A stretch of 45,264 nucleotides of DNA from Candidatus Poribacteria bacterium. GTDB lineage: Bacteria; Poribacteria; WGA-4E; WGA-3G. The position numbers and the translations under genes are program-made. The stretch covers positions 1 to 45,264 of the forward strand of contig JAJDUH010000004.1 in assembly GCA_022826805.1 (NCBI GenBank), in the 5' to 3' direction. The notes beneath the pieces are model-generated. The model searched no databases. It had not been told where the DNA came from and saw only the letters and a program-made list of their open reading frames with translations. Each line of letters begins with the position of its first letter. The stretch's first letter is position 1. Shown one piece after another: positions 24,495 to 32,991 of the stretch.

Positions 24495-26018
24495 ATGCAC
24501 GAAGAAGGAAAACGCCTCCAGAACGACACCAAGATATTTGGGCTGACCCCGGTATTCCTTGTTTCCTCAATCACCATCGCCATTTTTGTTATCGTTTCCC
24601 TCGTGTTCCGGGAAGGGGCAACAACCCTGTTTGGGGCTACCCGCAAATGGCTTACCACCAACTTCGACTGGTGGTTCATGGACATTGTCAACCTCATTGT
24701 ATTATTCTGCCTATTTTTGATTGTCTCCCCATTGGGCAAAGTTCGCCTCGGCGGACGGGATGCCGTTCCTGAGTACTCTAACCTCACGTGGTTCGCTATG
24801 CTCTTTGCATCCGGTATCGGCATCGGACTGCTGTTCTTCGGAGTTTTGGAACCCGTTCAACACTTTATGAGTCCGCCCCTCGGTGGTGAAGCGAAAACCG
24901 ATCCAGCCATCGGTATCGCGGCGACGACCTTTCACTGGGGCATACACGGCTGGGCGATCTACGGGGTCGTCGGACTTGCCCTCGCTTTCTTCGCCTATAA
25001 CCGGGGACTGCCACTCACAATCCGATCTGCGTTCTATCCGCTTCTCGGTGAACGGATATGGGGCTGGCCAGGTCACGTCATTGATACACTCGCCGTTTTC
25101 GCCAGTTTGTTCGGTCTTGCGACCTCGCTCGGCTTCGGTGCACAGCAGGTCACGGCGGGGCTCAACTATCTCTTTGAGGTGCCCGCTACCAACACAACAA
25201 TGGTCGTGCTCATCGTCGTCATAACCGCTATCGCACTCGTCTCCGTGTTGACAGGGTTGAATGTGGGTATCAAACGTCTCAGTCAATTCAATATCATTCT
25301 CGCGTTTTTGCTCCTACTCTTCATTATCGTTGTTGGTCCGAAAATCGAGATCCTCAAAGGCATCTTCACTGGGCTGACTGCCTATGTCTCAAAGATAAGA
25401 CCTCTCAGCAACTGGGTCGGCCGCGAAGACACCGGGTTTCTGCACGGTTGGACAACGTTCTACTGGGCATGGTGGATCGCATGGGGCCCCTTCGTCGGCA
25501 CCTTCATCGCCCGAATTTCAAAGGGACGCACGGTTCGCGAGGTTATCATCGGTGTGCTAATTTTACCAACGCTGTTATGTTTAATCTGGTTCAGTGCCTT
25601 TGGCGGCACCGCCCTTGAGCAGTTCACCAGCGATGGGTACACAGGCGTGACTGAAACGGTTGAAGCGTATAAGCCGGAACTTTCACTGTTCAAAATGCTT
25701 GACGAACTGCCGATGACGACATTCATCTCCTCCATTGCGATGCTATTGACGATCATCTTTTTCGTTACCTCGTCTGACTCAGGATCCCTGGTCATTGATA
25801 CTATCACGGCGGGCGGCAAACTCGATGCCCCTGTATCTCACCGGGTGTTCTGGTGCACGGCTGAGGGTGCTGTTGCCATTGTGCTATTGCTTGGCGGAGG
25901 TCTGAGCTCGTTACAGGCAGCCTCCCTCGTGACAGGCTTCCCGTTCGCGGTTGTGCTCTTGGGAATGGGAGTTTGCGTCTGGATAGGGCTTCGGAACGAA
26001 GTGAATCAATCTCAATAG
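24495..26018 (+). CDS. BCCT-family glycine betaine/choline/carnitine-type transporter (copy 1)
   Basis: 507 aa from the ATG at 24495 (AAGGAG 10 nt upstream; a TTG six bases earlier is too near the ribosome site). Twelve hydrophobic helices with family landmarks: the sodium/substrate-loop GIGIGLLFFG (107-116) and the signature WTTFYWAWWIAW (319-330) followed by GPFVGTFIARISKGRTVRE. It imports betaine-type or DMSP-like quaternary ammonium or sulfonium osmolytes using the sodium or proton gradient. The long charged N- and C-terminal tails that sense osmotic stress in BetP are absent, so activation by osmolarity is doubtful. Which osmolyte is carried is unclear. It follows the porin gene by 88 nt. 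Confidence 0.93.
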   Translation: MHEEGKRLQNDTKIFGLTPVFLVSSITIAIFVIVSLVFREGATTLFGATRKWLTTNFDWWFMDIVNLIVLFCLFLIVSPLGKVRLGGRDAVPEYSNLTWFAMLFASGIGIGLLFFGVLEPVQHFMSPPLGGEAKTDPAIGIAATTFHWGIHGWAIYGVVGLALAFFAYNRGLPLTIRSAFYPLLGERIWGWPGHVIDTLAVFASLFGLATSLGFGAQQVTAGLNYLFEVPATNTTMVVLIVVITAIALVSVLTGLNVGIKRLSQFNIILAFLLLLFIIVVGPKIEILKGIFTGLTAYVSKIRPLSNWVGREDTGFLHGWTTFYWAWWIAWGPFVGTFIARISKGRTVREVIIGVLILPTLLCLIWFSAFGGTALEQFTSDGYTGVTETVEAYKPELSLFKMLDELPMTTFISSIAMLLTIIFFVTSSDSGSLVIDTITAGGKLDAPVSHRVFWCTAEGAVAIVLLLGGGLSSLQAASLVTGFPFAVVLLGMGVCVWIGLRNEVNQSQ

Positions 26019-26169
26019 CGATTGACAGAATTCGCACTGGCAGACATCTGCTGTTTCCAGCGCGGCGGTGGCGGTTGAGAATCGCTTTGTGTCCGCCCAG
26101 TTAGAGACTGACGAAATGTCGTCCCTGCGCAAAATGGTCATTTTGAAGTGGGATTAACTCTAAAAAAAG

Positions 26170-26198
26170 AAGAGGGTAGGGCTAAGTCCTACCCTCTT
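26170..26198 (+). terminator. 11-bp terminator hairpin after BCCT copy 1
   Basis: AAGAGGGTAGG (26170-26180), loop GCTAAGT, CCTACCCTCTT (26188-26198), followed by TGTCT and preceded by an A-run. Perfect stem; the A-run before it could let it work in both directions. Confidence 0.8.
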
Positions 26199-26242
26199 TG
26201 TCTAATGAGGAGAATATTATAGATATAAGGGGATAAGGGTAT

Positions 26243-26644
26243 ATGGAAAAAGAAAAGAAGGCAGGATGTAGAATTGAACTCATTCTAATACTTCTGATGA
26301 GTCTGGTAATATTTTCGCGCGCCACGGTCACAGCACACGACTTTCAGATTCGTGATGTTGAACACAATGCCACCTCGAATGCCAAAAGGGATGCGAACAC
26401 GTGTATCTATGCGCTGGCGGGGTGTGGGGTGCCAATCTTCTCGCTTTTCTACGTTGAGTATGCCCCCGCCAGTGATATCCCTGCGTCAGAGCTGCTGGGG
26501 AAATCCCCGGAGTATGTTCAGGTCTATACACGTGTCTATCAACAGGAGATTCGTAAGAAAAGACGGCGGGCAGTTTTATCAGGAACTCTCGTCTCTATGA
26601 GTCTGGCGTTAGGCGTGCTGGTGCTTTCCGCCACTGACGAATAG
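26243..26644 (+). CDS. Small membrane-associated protein of unknown function
   Basis: 133 aa. An N-terminal hydrophobic segment (ELILILLMSLVIFS) is a signal anchor or signal peptide, the middle is a soluble loop with NTCIYALAGCG (two cysteines) and ASELLGKSPEYVQVYTRVYQ, and a second hydrophobic helix (residues about 110-128) closes the protein. The LLGKSPEYV segment reminds me of small proteins in related uncultured bacteria, with no known role. GGATAAGGG precedes the ATG. It sits between two BCCT genes with the next small protein and may be a helper or regulator of transport. Confidence 0.65.
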   Translation: MEKEKKAGCRIELILILLMSLVIFSRATVTAHDFQIRDVEHNATSNAKRDANTCIYALAGCGVPIFSLFYVEYAPASDIPASELLGKSPEYVQVYTRVYQQEIRKKRRRAVLSGTLVSMSLALGVLVLSATDE

Positions 26645-26727
26645 AGGTCTCCGCAAAACAACCTGCATTTACCAAATATAAAAGGAATAACCCAGAAAGA
26701 TGCTCGCACGCCAGAGGAATGAAACTA

Positions 26728-26964
26728 ATGAACCCAATCTACGAGTTTCTTGATAGCGGACTTCTTGAAATATTTCTGCAAATTTTAGGCATCGCCGTCT
26801 CGATCTTCCTGCTCGTCGTGCTGTATCGGGTGTGGGTTGTTTTGGGACTGGTGCTCAGAGCCTTGAAAGCACTGCGGTTCTATCGCCGAGCTATCGTGGA
26901 GACACTGGTCGAACTCCGCCAGTTTTGTACCCGATTCAATCAGCCGGATCGCGATGATGAATAG
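26728..26964 (+). CDS. Small single-span membrane protein
   Basis: 78 aa. Start chosen as the ATG at 26728: AGAGGA lies 9 nt upstream, whereas the ATG at 26719 is too close to it. One transmembrane helix (IFLQILGIAVSIFLLVVLY) is followed by an amphipathic, Arg-rich cytoplasmic tail ending in charged residues. No family recognised. It may be an accessory subunit of the BCCT carrier or belong with the preceding small protein. It ends 86 nt before the porin relic. Confidence 0.55.
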   Translation: MNPIYEFLDSGLLEIFLQILGIAVSIFLLVVLYRVWVVLGLVLRALKALRFYRRAIVETLVELRQFCTRFNQPDRDDE

Positions 26965-27049
26965 GGACCGGAAAATCACATGCTGAAAGACTTGGTCTGA
27001 CATTCATTCGCTTTTGGGTTGAAACACCCGACGAAAAGGAGGATTCTTT

Positions 27050-27097
27050 ATGAATTGGAATTGGCGACTTAATTTTAACTTCGGCTATTATTTCTAA
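27050..27097 (+). pseudogene. Relic of a second porin: C-terminal 15 codons with its own ribosome site
   Basis: ATG AAT TGG AAT TGG CGA... encodes MNWNWRLNFNFGYYF then stop. The last 13 codons match the end of the porin at 24366-24406 (WHWRLNFNFGYYF versus WNWRLNFNFGYYF; about 38 of 42 nt identical). AAGGAGG lies 7 nt upstream of the ATG, so it is a translatable mini-ORF. Best read as the stump left when a duplicated porin gene was deleted, standing exactly where a porin would precede the second BCCT gene. Whether the peptide is made is unknown. Confidence 0.8.
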
Positions 27098-27201
27098 ATG
27101 GCTATACGCCCGTTCACCGTAGGCATGCTTACAAAGCGCGCATTTCGTTCCGTGCGCGGTTGAAGACCGCCAAATCAACTCTAATAAGGAAAACTTTGAA
27201 A

Positions 27202-28824
27202 ATGCACGAAGAAGGAAAACATCCACAATACATGCAGGAAAGGGAATATAGAAAGTTATTCGGTTTAGATATTTACCTCACACCTGTATTCGTTATTTCC
27301 AGTGTCGCCATCATCATTTTTATCATTGGGGCTCTCGTCTTTCAAGAGGGTGCCACAAAACTCTTTGGAGATATCAGAGTCTGGCTCACCACGAACCTCG
27401 ACTGGCTGTTCATGATTACCGCCAACTTGCTTTTCCTCTTTTGTCTGGTGGTGGCATTCTCGCCGCTCGGTAAGATCCGCCTCGGAGGAGCAGATGCAAA
27501 ACCCGAGTATTCCTACTTAACTTGGCTTGCTATGCTCTTTGCCGCAGGCGTCGGTATTGGGCTTCTATTCTTTGGTGTGTCGGAGCCGGTTACCTATTTT
27601 CAGGGTGGTAACTATTCGCCACTCGGGATAGAAACGGTTTACAACCCAGAGACAGTCTACAACCCTGAAAATGTTCCCAACGCCGAGGATCCCAAGGTTC
27701 AAACCGCGGCTTCCTTGGGTATAGCAACGACAGTCTTCCATTGGGGACTACAAGGGTGGGCGATCTACGGTGTTGTGGGACTTGCCCTCGCATTTTTCGC
27801 CTACAATCGGGGTTTGCCGCTCCTCATTCGATCCGCCTTCTATCCCGTATTCGGGGACCGGATATGGGGGTGGCCCGGACACATCATTGACACCTTCGCC
27901 ATATTCGCAGGTGTTTTTGGACTCGCAACCTCGCTCGGTTTGGGGGTACAACAGGTAACCTCCGGACTTAACTATCTCTTTGGGATTCCAGTGGGCGGTC
28001 TCACTATGGTCCTGCTAATTGTGATAATTACGTCTATTGCGTTGATATCGGTCATGACAGGAATTAATGTCGGTATTAAACGCCTCAGCCAGTTCAACAT
28101 AATTCTCGCCTTTTTATTACTGGCGGCTATTATCCTTCTTGGGCCAACGAGTTATATTTTCAAAAGTCTGTTCGCTGGACTTGGTACCTATGTGATGAAG
28201 ATTGTGCCTCTCAGTAACTGGATCGGACGCGAGGACACCGGCTTCTTTCACGATTGGACAACGTTCTATTGGGCGTGGTGGATCGCTTGGGCACCCTTTA
28301 TTGGCACCTTCATTGCTCGCATTTCAAAAGGACGCACAGTGCGTGAATTCGTAATCTTTGTCCTGCTCCTACCGACGTTGCTATGTTTGATCTGGTTCAG
28401 TGCCTTTGGTGGCACTGCTATCCACCAGTTCCTTACTACGGGTTACACGGGTGTAACTGAAAAAGTTGAGACGTATAATTACGAACTTGCGCTCTTCAAA
28501 ATGTTTGAAGGACTCCCGTGGACAACGCTTCTTTCCTGTATCGCTATGACATTGACAATCATCTTTTTCGTTACCTCGTCGGATTCTGGTTCTCTAATCA
28601 TTGACATCATTGCAGCAGGTGGCAAGATTGATGCACCAATACCACAACGTGTGTTCTGGTGTACTGCAGAGGGGTTAGTGGCTATCGCGTTGTTACTCGG
28701 AGGAGGGTTGAAGTCGTTGCAGGCTGCTTCCTTGGCAACGGGTTTTCCTTTCGCGATTGTCCTGTTAGGCATGGGGGTTTGTGTCTGGATCGGACTTCGT
28801 AACGAAGCCCGTCAATCTCAATAA
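27202..28824 (+). CDS. BCCT-family osmolyte transporter (copy 2)
   Basis: 540 aa from the ATG at 27202; 14 upstream in-frame codons have no ribosome site, and both BCCT copies then share the start MHEEGK. It has the same landmarks as copy 1: GVGIGLLFFG and WTTFYWAWWIAW followed by APFIGTFIARISKGRTVRE. It is a clear paralogue of copy 1. A difference is an extra loop after the second conserved helix pair, containing TVYNPE repeated directly (near 27631-27690), which may alter specificity or outer access. It is preceded by the porin relic, so a porin-BCCT unit probably duplicated and decayed. Paralogous pairs often divide betaine, choline and DMSP uptake. Confidence 0.93.
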   Translation: MHEEGKHPQYMQEREYRKLFGLDIYLTPVFVISSVAIIIFIIGALVFQEGATKLFGDIRVWLTTNLDWLFMITANLLFLFCLVVAFSPLGKIRLGGADAKPEYSYLTWLAMLFAAGVGIGLLFFGVSEPVTYFQGGNYSPLGIETVYNPETVYNPENVPNAEDPKVQTAASLGIATTVFHWGLQGWAIYGVVGLALAFFAYNRGLPLLIRSAFYPVFGDRIWGWPGHIIDTFAIFAGVFGLATSLGLGVQQVTSGLNYLFGIPVGGLTMVLLIVIITSIALISVMTGINVGIKRLSQFNIILAFLLLAAIILLGPTSYIFKSLFAGLGTYVMKIVPLSNWIGREDTGFFHDWTTFYWAWWIAWAPFIGTFIARISKGRTVREFVIFVLLLPTLLCLIWFSAFGGTAIHQFLTTGYTGVTEKVETYNYELALFKMFEGLPWTTLLSCIAMTLTIIFFVTSSDSGSLIIDIIAAGGKIDAPIPQRVFWCTAEGLVAIALLLGGGLKSLQAASLATGFPFAIVLLGMGVCVWIGLRNEARQSQ

Positions 28825-28829
28825 CAGTC

Positions 28830-28925
28830 GGCTGTCAGCAATTGACAGCCAAAAGAATGGAAGTCGGTTGCCGGTGGTTGGTTGAAGGTCTTTAATTAAT
28901 TCAAACCTCTTTTAACCAACCGCCG
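28830..28925. repeat. Two nested inverted repeats between BCCT copy 2 and accA
   Basis: GGCTGTCA (28830-28837) / TGACAGCC (28843-28850), loop GCAAT; and CGGTGGTTGGTT (28872-28883) / AACCAACCGCCG (28914-28925), one G-U-type mismatch, loop 30 nt. The first probably terminates the carrier transcript; the second has the GGTT/AACC theme of the dispersed palindromes. Confidence 0.6.
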
Positions 28926-28945
28926 AAAGCTGAAAACTAATAAAT

Positions 28946-29917
28946 ATGAATACAGCAGAGCTTGAATTTGAAAAACCGTTCATTGAATTGGAACGCCACC
29001 TCGCGGAACTGGAGGCCTTCGCGGAAACCAACCCGGACTTAGATCTCGCAGAAGGGATTGGCGCGCTAAAGCAGAACGCAGATACACTCACGAAGCAAGC
29101 TTTCCGAAAACTAAGCCGCTGGGATAAAGTGAGATTGGCGCGCCATGCACAGCGCCCGCAAGCCCCTTTTTATATTAACGCCCTTCTTGATGAACCCACC
29201 GAACTTCACAGTGATAAATTATACGGCGACGACCGTGCACTCATCGGAGGCTTGGCATGGTTTGATGGACAGCCTCTCGTCTATCTCGCACAACAAAAAG
29301 GGACTAACCTTGAAGAGCGACAAGAAATGAATTTCGGCTACACGCATCCAGAGGGTTATCGCAAGGCAAGACGGTTGATGCAATTGGCGGATAAGTTCAA
29401 CCGTCCTTTACTCTGTTTTGTTGATACACCAGGAGCACACTTCGATCTCCGCTCTGAAGAATACGGACAAGCGATGGCGATTGCTGAAAATCTCGCTGAG
29501 ATGATGACGATGCGCGTCCCGATTCTCGTCGTTATTATCGGTGAAGGTGGGAGTGGTGGTGCTCTGGCGATTGCAGTCGGGAATCGCGTCCTGATGATGG
29601 AATATGCCGTCTACTGCGTCGCACCACCTGAAGCCTGCAGTGGTATTGTGTGGAAAGACAAAGGCGAGCATGCTCCAGAGGCAACCGAAGGTTATAAACC
29701 AACCGCTCCAGATCTACTCAAGTTAGGTATCATCGACCAGGTTATTCGCGAACCGCTGGGCGGCGCACACAGAGATCCAGAAGCTGCAGCGCGCAGCGTC
29801 AGACGCTCAATACGTAGACATCTCACCGAATTGATGCAGATGACACCTCAACAGTTGGTTCAGCAAAGGCATGAACGTTATCGACACATTGGGCTTTATG
29901 GCGAAGATTCTGCTTGA
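28946..29917 (+). CDS. accA: Acetyl-CoA carboxylase carboxyltransferase subunit alpha
   Basis: 323 aa, the normal AccA length. It shows the crotonase-like carboxyltransferase fold: LVYLAQQKGTN, MNFGYTHPEGYRKARRLM, FVDTPGAH (oxyanion), IGEGGSGGALAIAVG and the CSGIVWKD segment. The subunit pairs with AccD to transfer the carboxyl group from carboxybiotin to acetyl-CoA, the first step of fatty acid synthesis. accD is not in this window. The N-terminal helix ELEFEKPFIELERHLAELEAF is typical. No strong ribosome site precedes the ATG. It is followed closely (18 nt) by the DUF711 gene, so they may share a transcript. Confidence 0.95.
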   Translation: MNTAELEFEKPFIELERHLAELEAFAETNPDLDLAEGIGALKQNADTLTKQAFRKLSRWDKVRLARHAQRPQAPFYINALLDEPTELHSDKLYGDDRALIGGLAWFDGQPLVYLAQQKGTNLEERQEMNFGYTHPEGYRKARRLMQLADKFNRPLLCFVDTPGAHFDLRSEEYGQAMAIAENLAEMMTMRVPILVVIIGEGGSGGALAIAVGNRVLMMEYAVYCVAPPEACSGIVWKDKGEHAPEATEGYKPTAPDLLKLGIIDQVIREPLGGAHRDPEAAARSVRRSIRRHLTELMQMTPQQLVQQRHERYRHIGLYGEDSA

Positions 29918-29935
29918 GGGATTGATACGAGCAAC

Positions 29936-31066
29936 ATGAAAATTCGAACGATTACCACAGGAGTTCCACTTCCTTTTGCGCCATACCAGCTTCAGCGTGC
30001 AGCAAAGTTTAACACCGCCTGCCAAACCCTTTTTGAAGAGAGTGGTTATGATGTCCAGACGACACGTGTAAGTTGTCAAATATGGGATGAAGCTCGGAAT
30101 ATAGATACAATCCTCAAGCTGGAGTCCGATGCCCAGGCATTGGGAATTGAGTTTCTTAACTTGGGGACAATTCTGCCAGGAAAACGGTATACCGCGGCGC
30201 ATCTCGCACGTGTTACTGATGTGATTGTCCAAAGTGAAATACTTTTTGCCACTGTCACCCTTACAACCCACTCCGGACATCTGGCATCTGGCATCACTGA
30301 AAGTACAGCAAATATCATTCAGCAGATAGCGCATCGAACCGATGCTGGTTACGGAAATCTCCGCTTTGCAGCGTTGATGAACTGCCCACCGAATACCCCT
30401 TTCTTTCCTGCTGCATTCTGGCACGACACCGGAACTAACTTCGGCATCGGATGGCAAGCGGCAGACCTTGTGCAAGACGCTTTCGCGAATGCACCTAATT
30501 TGAAAATCGGTTTGCAAAACCTGAAAACTGCCATGGAAACCGAGGGACGGAGGATTGTCTCATTGGCAGAAACGATTGCACAGGAGTGGGGCATAAAGTT
30601 TGTCGGTGTGGATGTATCACCCGCTCCGATGGGCAATGAGAGTATCGCTTACGCCATGGAGCAACAACTGCCCGGTTATTTTGGTGAGCGAGGCACATTA
30701 GCAGTCGCTGCAGGTTTGACACGGACGCTCCGAGCACTCGACCTACCACTCTGTGGGTATTCAGGATTAATGCTGCCTGTCCTTGAAGATGTTGGATTAG
30801 GACAACGCAGTGAAGCTGGCTATTTTAACCTCGACAGTCTTCTACTCTATTCTGCCATCTGTGGCACAGGTTTGGATACAATTCCTGTCCCCGGTGACGC
30901 TTTGACATCTCAGCTTGCCACTATTCTAACCGATGTCGCTGCCCTCTCTGCCCAACTTACTAAGCCTTTATCCGTCCGTCTTTTTCCCGTTCCCGGATGC
31001 AAGGCGGGCGACATGACCCATTTTCAGTCTCCCTATCTGACAAATACCACAGTAATGTCGATATAA
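29936..31066 (+). CDS. DUF711 (UPF0210-like) protein
   Basis: 376 aa. Recognised by MKIRTITTGV start, FLNLGTIL, the FFPAAFW segment, GVDVSPAP, and the C-terminal CGYSGLMLPVLEDVGLGQR with PVPGCKAGDMTHF. The fold is related to glycyl-radical/PFL-like barrels without the radical glycine. The function is unknown. It starts 18 nt after accA with GAGGGA overlapping the accA stop. Spacing suggests co-expression, but no metabolic link to fatty acid synthesis is established. Confidence 0.85.
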   Translation: MKIRTITTGVPLPFAPYQLQRAAKFNTACQTLFEESGYDVQTTRVSCQIWDEARNIDTILKLESDAQALGIEFLNLGTILPGKRYTAAHLARVTDVIVQSEILFATVTLTTHSGHLASGITESTANIIQQIAHRTDAGYGNLRFAALMNCPPNTPFFPAAFWHDTGTNFGIGWQAADLVQDAFANAPNLKIGLQNLKTAMETEGRRIVSLAETIAQEWGIKFVGVDVSPAPMGNESIAYAMEQQLPGYFGERGTLAVAAGLTRTLRALDLPLCGYSGLMLPVLEDVGLGQRSEAGYFNLDSLLLYSAICGTGLDTIPVPGDALTSQLATILTDVAALSAQLTKPLSVRLFPVPGCKAGDMTHFQSPYLTNTTVMSI

Positions 31067-31094
31067 TTAACCGCCTCTATTATGAACTTTTCCC

Positions 31095-31123
31095 TTGTCA
31101 ATTGTCACATCTTTTGATAAGAT
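31095..31123 (+). promoter_or_regulatory. Sigma-70-type promoter for the sulfatase gene
   Basis: TTGTCA (31095-31100), 17-bp spacer, TAAGAT (31118-31123). The leader to the ATG is about 70 nt and contains GAAGGGATAA as ribosome site. Confidence 0.6.
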
Positions 31124-31201
31124 GATGCGCGTTGAACTTGATGAGTGTTGTCCACTCAAAACTTTTTACTTCGCACGATATGATCGGTAGAAGGGATAAC
31201 C

Positions 31202-32659
31202 ATGTCTGATAAACCACATGTACTTCTAATTTCAACGGATCATTGGCCCAACTCGCTGTTAGGGGTCAGTGGACATCCAGTCATTCAAACCCCGACGTTA
31301 GACGCACTCGCCCGCGCTGGCACCCGCTTCACGCGAGGTTACAGCGAATGCCCTGTCTGTGTTCCAGCACGAAAAACGTTGATGACTGGAACAACAACAC
31401 GTACCCACAAAGATCGGGTGTTTAACGACCAGCAAGGAATAAATGGACTCCCAACGATCGCACAAACCTTTCGAAACGCCGGATATCAGGCTTATGCTGT
31501 CGGTAAGCTCCATGTCTATCCCCAGCGTGATCGTATCGGGTTCGATGATGTGCTATTGGGTGAGGAAGGTAGACTGCAATACGGCGTAATCGACGATTAT
31601 GAACTTTTTCTCGGCGATAAAGGTTATGCCGGTCAGCAATTCGCACACGGTATGTGCAATAACGACTACCTCAACAGACCTTGGCATCTCCCCGAAGACT
31701 GTCACATCACGAACTGGACCACGCAGCAGATGGTACGCATGATTAAACGCCGAGACCCAACCCGTCCCGGATTCTGGTTTCTCTCCTATTGCCATCCACA
31801 TCCACCGTTGGCACCACTCCAGTGCTACATGGACATGTATCGCGATATTGACATAGACATGCCCTATTGTGGTGAGTGGGCAAAGCAAACGGATCAACTA
31901 CCCTTACCAATAAAAGGACGGCAGAAACAAGACGAACACTTTACCGAGGATCAGATTCGTTCGGCGCGCCAAGCATTTTACGCGCTCTGTACACACATTG
32001 ATCATCAACTACGTGTTGTTATTGGGACTTTGCGCGAAGAAGGTATGTTGAACAACACTATCTTGCTCTTCACATCCGACCACGGTGATATGCTCGGAAA
32101 CCATCGGATGTGGGCGAAACGGTTCTACTATGAAGACTCCACTAACGTTCCTATGATTTTGGTCGGCACGGCAGGCGATGAACGCGTGGGACATCATAGA
32201 GTAGACGACCGACTCGTCGGATGGCAGGATGTAATGCCGACGCTTCTCCATTTAGCAGGGGTTGATATTCCTGATACCGTGGAGGGGATACCCATGGTAG
32301 GCGATCAAAAGCGCGAGTGGTTATACGGTGAAATCGGCGATGGTGGGAGTGCAACCCGGATGGTTCATGCTGGACGCTTTAAACTTATTTATTACGCCAC
32401 CGGCAACTACCGACAACTCTTCGATTTGGAGGAGGATCCGAGAGAATTGGACGACCTCGCCAACTCGCCGGAGCATACTGAAGTCCTTAATCAATTAACA
32501 AACCACTTGATAGGTGAACTCTATGGGAGTGACGAAGACTGGGTACAGGATGGTAAGCTCGTCGGTTTACCAGATCGGGAGTATCGACCCTCTCCCAACC
32601 GTGCCTTATCAGGTCAACGCGGACTTCACTGGCCCCCACAACCATCCACAGGACGTTAA
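31202..32659 (+). CDS. Formylglycine-dependent sulfatase
   Basis: 485 aa. The C-x-P-x-R maturation motif CVPARK has its Cys at residue 53, which would be oxidised to formylglycine by a separate enzyme (not in the window). Metal-binding D13 (STDHW) and the later TSDHGDMLGNH (Asp/Asn/His pair) complete the site; VGKLHVYPQ carries the conserved Lys and His. It hydrolyses sulfate esters, probably of algal or host glycans. No signal peptide is visible, so it may be cytoplasmic, which is unusual but not rare in this group. The specific S1 subfamily is not determined. A short palindrome follows the stop. Confidence 0.93.
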   Translation: MSDKPHVLLISTDHWPNSLLGVSGHPVIQTPTLDALARAGTRFTRGYSECPVCVPARKTLMTGTTTRTHKDRVFNDQQGINGLPTIAQTFRNAGYQAYAVGKLHVYPQRDRIGFDDVLLGEEGRLQYGVIDDYELFLGDKGYAGQQFAHGMCNNDYLNRPWHLPEDCHITNWTTQQMVRMIKRRDPTRPGFWFLSYCHPHPPLAPLQCYMDMYRDIDIDMPYCGEWAKQTDQLPLPIKGRQKQDEHFTEDQIRSARQAFYALCTHIDHQLRVVIGTLREEGMLNNTILLFTSDHGDMLGNHRMWAKRFYYEDSTNVPMILVGTAGDERVGHHRVDDRLVGWQDVMPTLLHLAGVDIPDTVEGIPMVGDQKREWLYGEIGDGGSATRMVHAGRFKLIYYATGNYRQLFDLEEDPRELDDLANSPEHTEVLNQLTNHLIGELYGSDEDWVQDGKLVGLPDREYRPSPNRALSGQRGLHWPPQPSTGR

Positions 32660-32680
32660 ATAGCATCTCTAAAAGTGGTA

Positions 32681-32701
32681 GGTGCGGTTTCCAACCGCAC
32701 C
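32681..32701. repeat. Short palindrome (GGTGCGGTT family)
   Basis: GGTGCGGTT (32681-32689), loop TCC, AACCGCACC (32693-32701): a perfect 9-bp stem of the same design as 5784-5804 with changed bases. It follows the sulfatase stop by 21 nt. Confidence 0.75.
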
Positions 32702-32780
32702 GCTCAATCCGCATGCTTCCACTATCTGGGTAAATCCGTAATTCAGAGAATCCACATCTCCCATTTCCCACTTAAACTCG

Positions 32781-32809
32781 TTGAATTTCTATACCAAATA
32801 TGGTATCAT
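32781..32809 (+). promoter_or_regulatory. Promoter with embedded palindromic operator, type I R-M operon
   Basis: TTGAAT (32781-32786), 17-bp spacer, TATCAT (32804-32809). The palindrome ATACCA-AATA-TGGTAT (32791-32806) lies between the boxes and would block polymerase if bound by a dimer. A further palindrome, GAATTAATTC, is at 32816-32825 near the predicted start. No repressor gene is in the island, so the binder is unknown. Confidence 0.6.
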
Positions 32810-32991
32810 TTTAACGAATTAATTCATTATTCTAAAGTGTTTTTGTACCGTAAACTGTTAGTTTGCGTGCTACCAGCCCCAATCAAATATGTAGACGTAT
32901 GTTGATAGGCACGCCCGGCAACCGTCTCGTTTCCAAACCCGGTAAGCGTAGTTTGCAGTGCCGGACACCTTAATAGGACCTTGTAAAAAAT
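32810..32991 (+). other. Non-coding leader of the type I R-M operon
   Basis: About 180 nt between the predicted transcription start and hsdM without a supported gene. It can fold (CCGGCA / TGCCGG across about 40 nt) and shows only a poor ribosome site (AGGA about 15 nt before the ATG). Confidence 0.4.

Noticed and set aside
24711..25286. 191-aa open frame on the minus strand opposite BCCT copy 1
   Set aside because: Composition is a shadow of the BCCT coding strand; no ribosome site, no family pattern, and the plus-strand gene is certain.
29807..30517. 236-aa minus-strand open frame across accA and DUF711
   Set aside because: It spans two well-supported opposite-strand genes and their junction; low-complexity and Cys-rich translation without motifs.
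5781..32701. CRISPR array made of the short palindromes
   Set aside because: The palindromes are single and kilobases apart, without spacers or cas genes.
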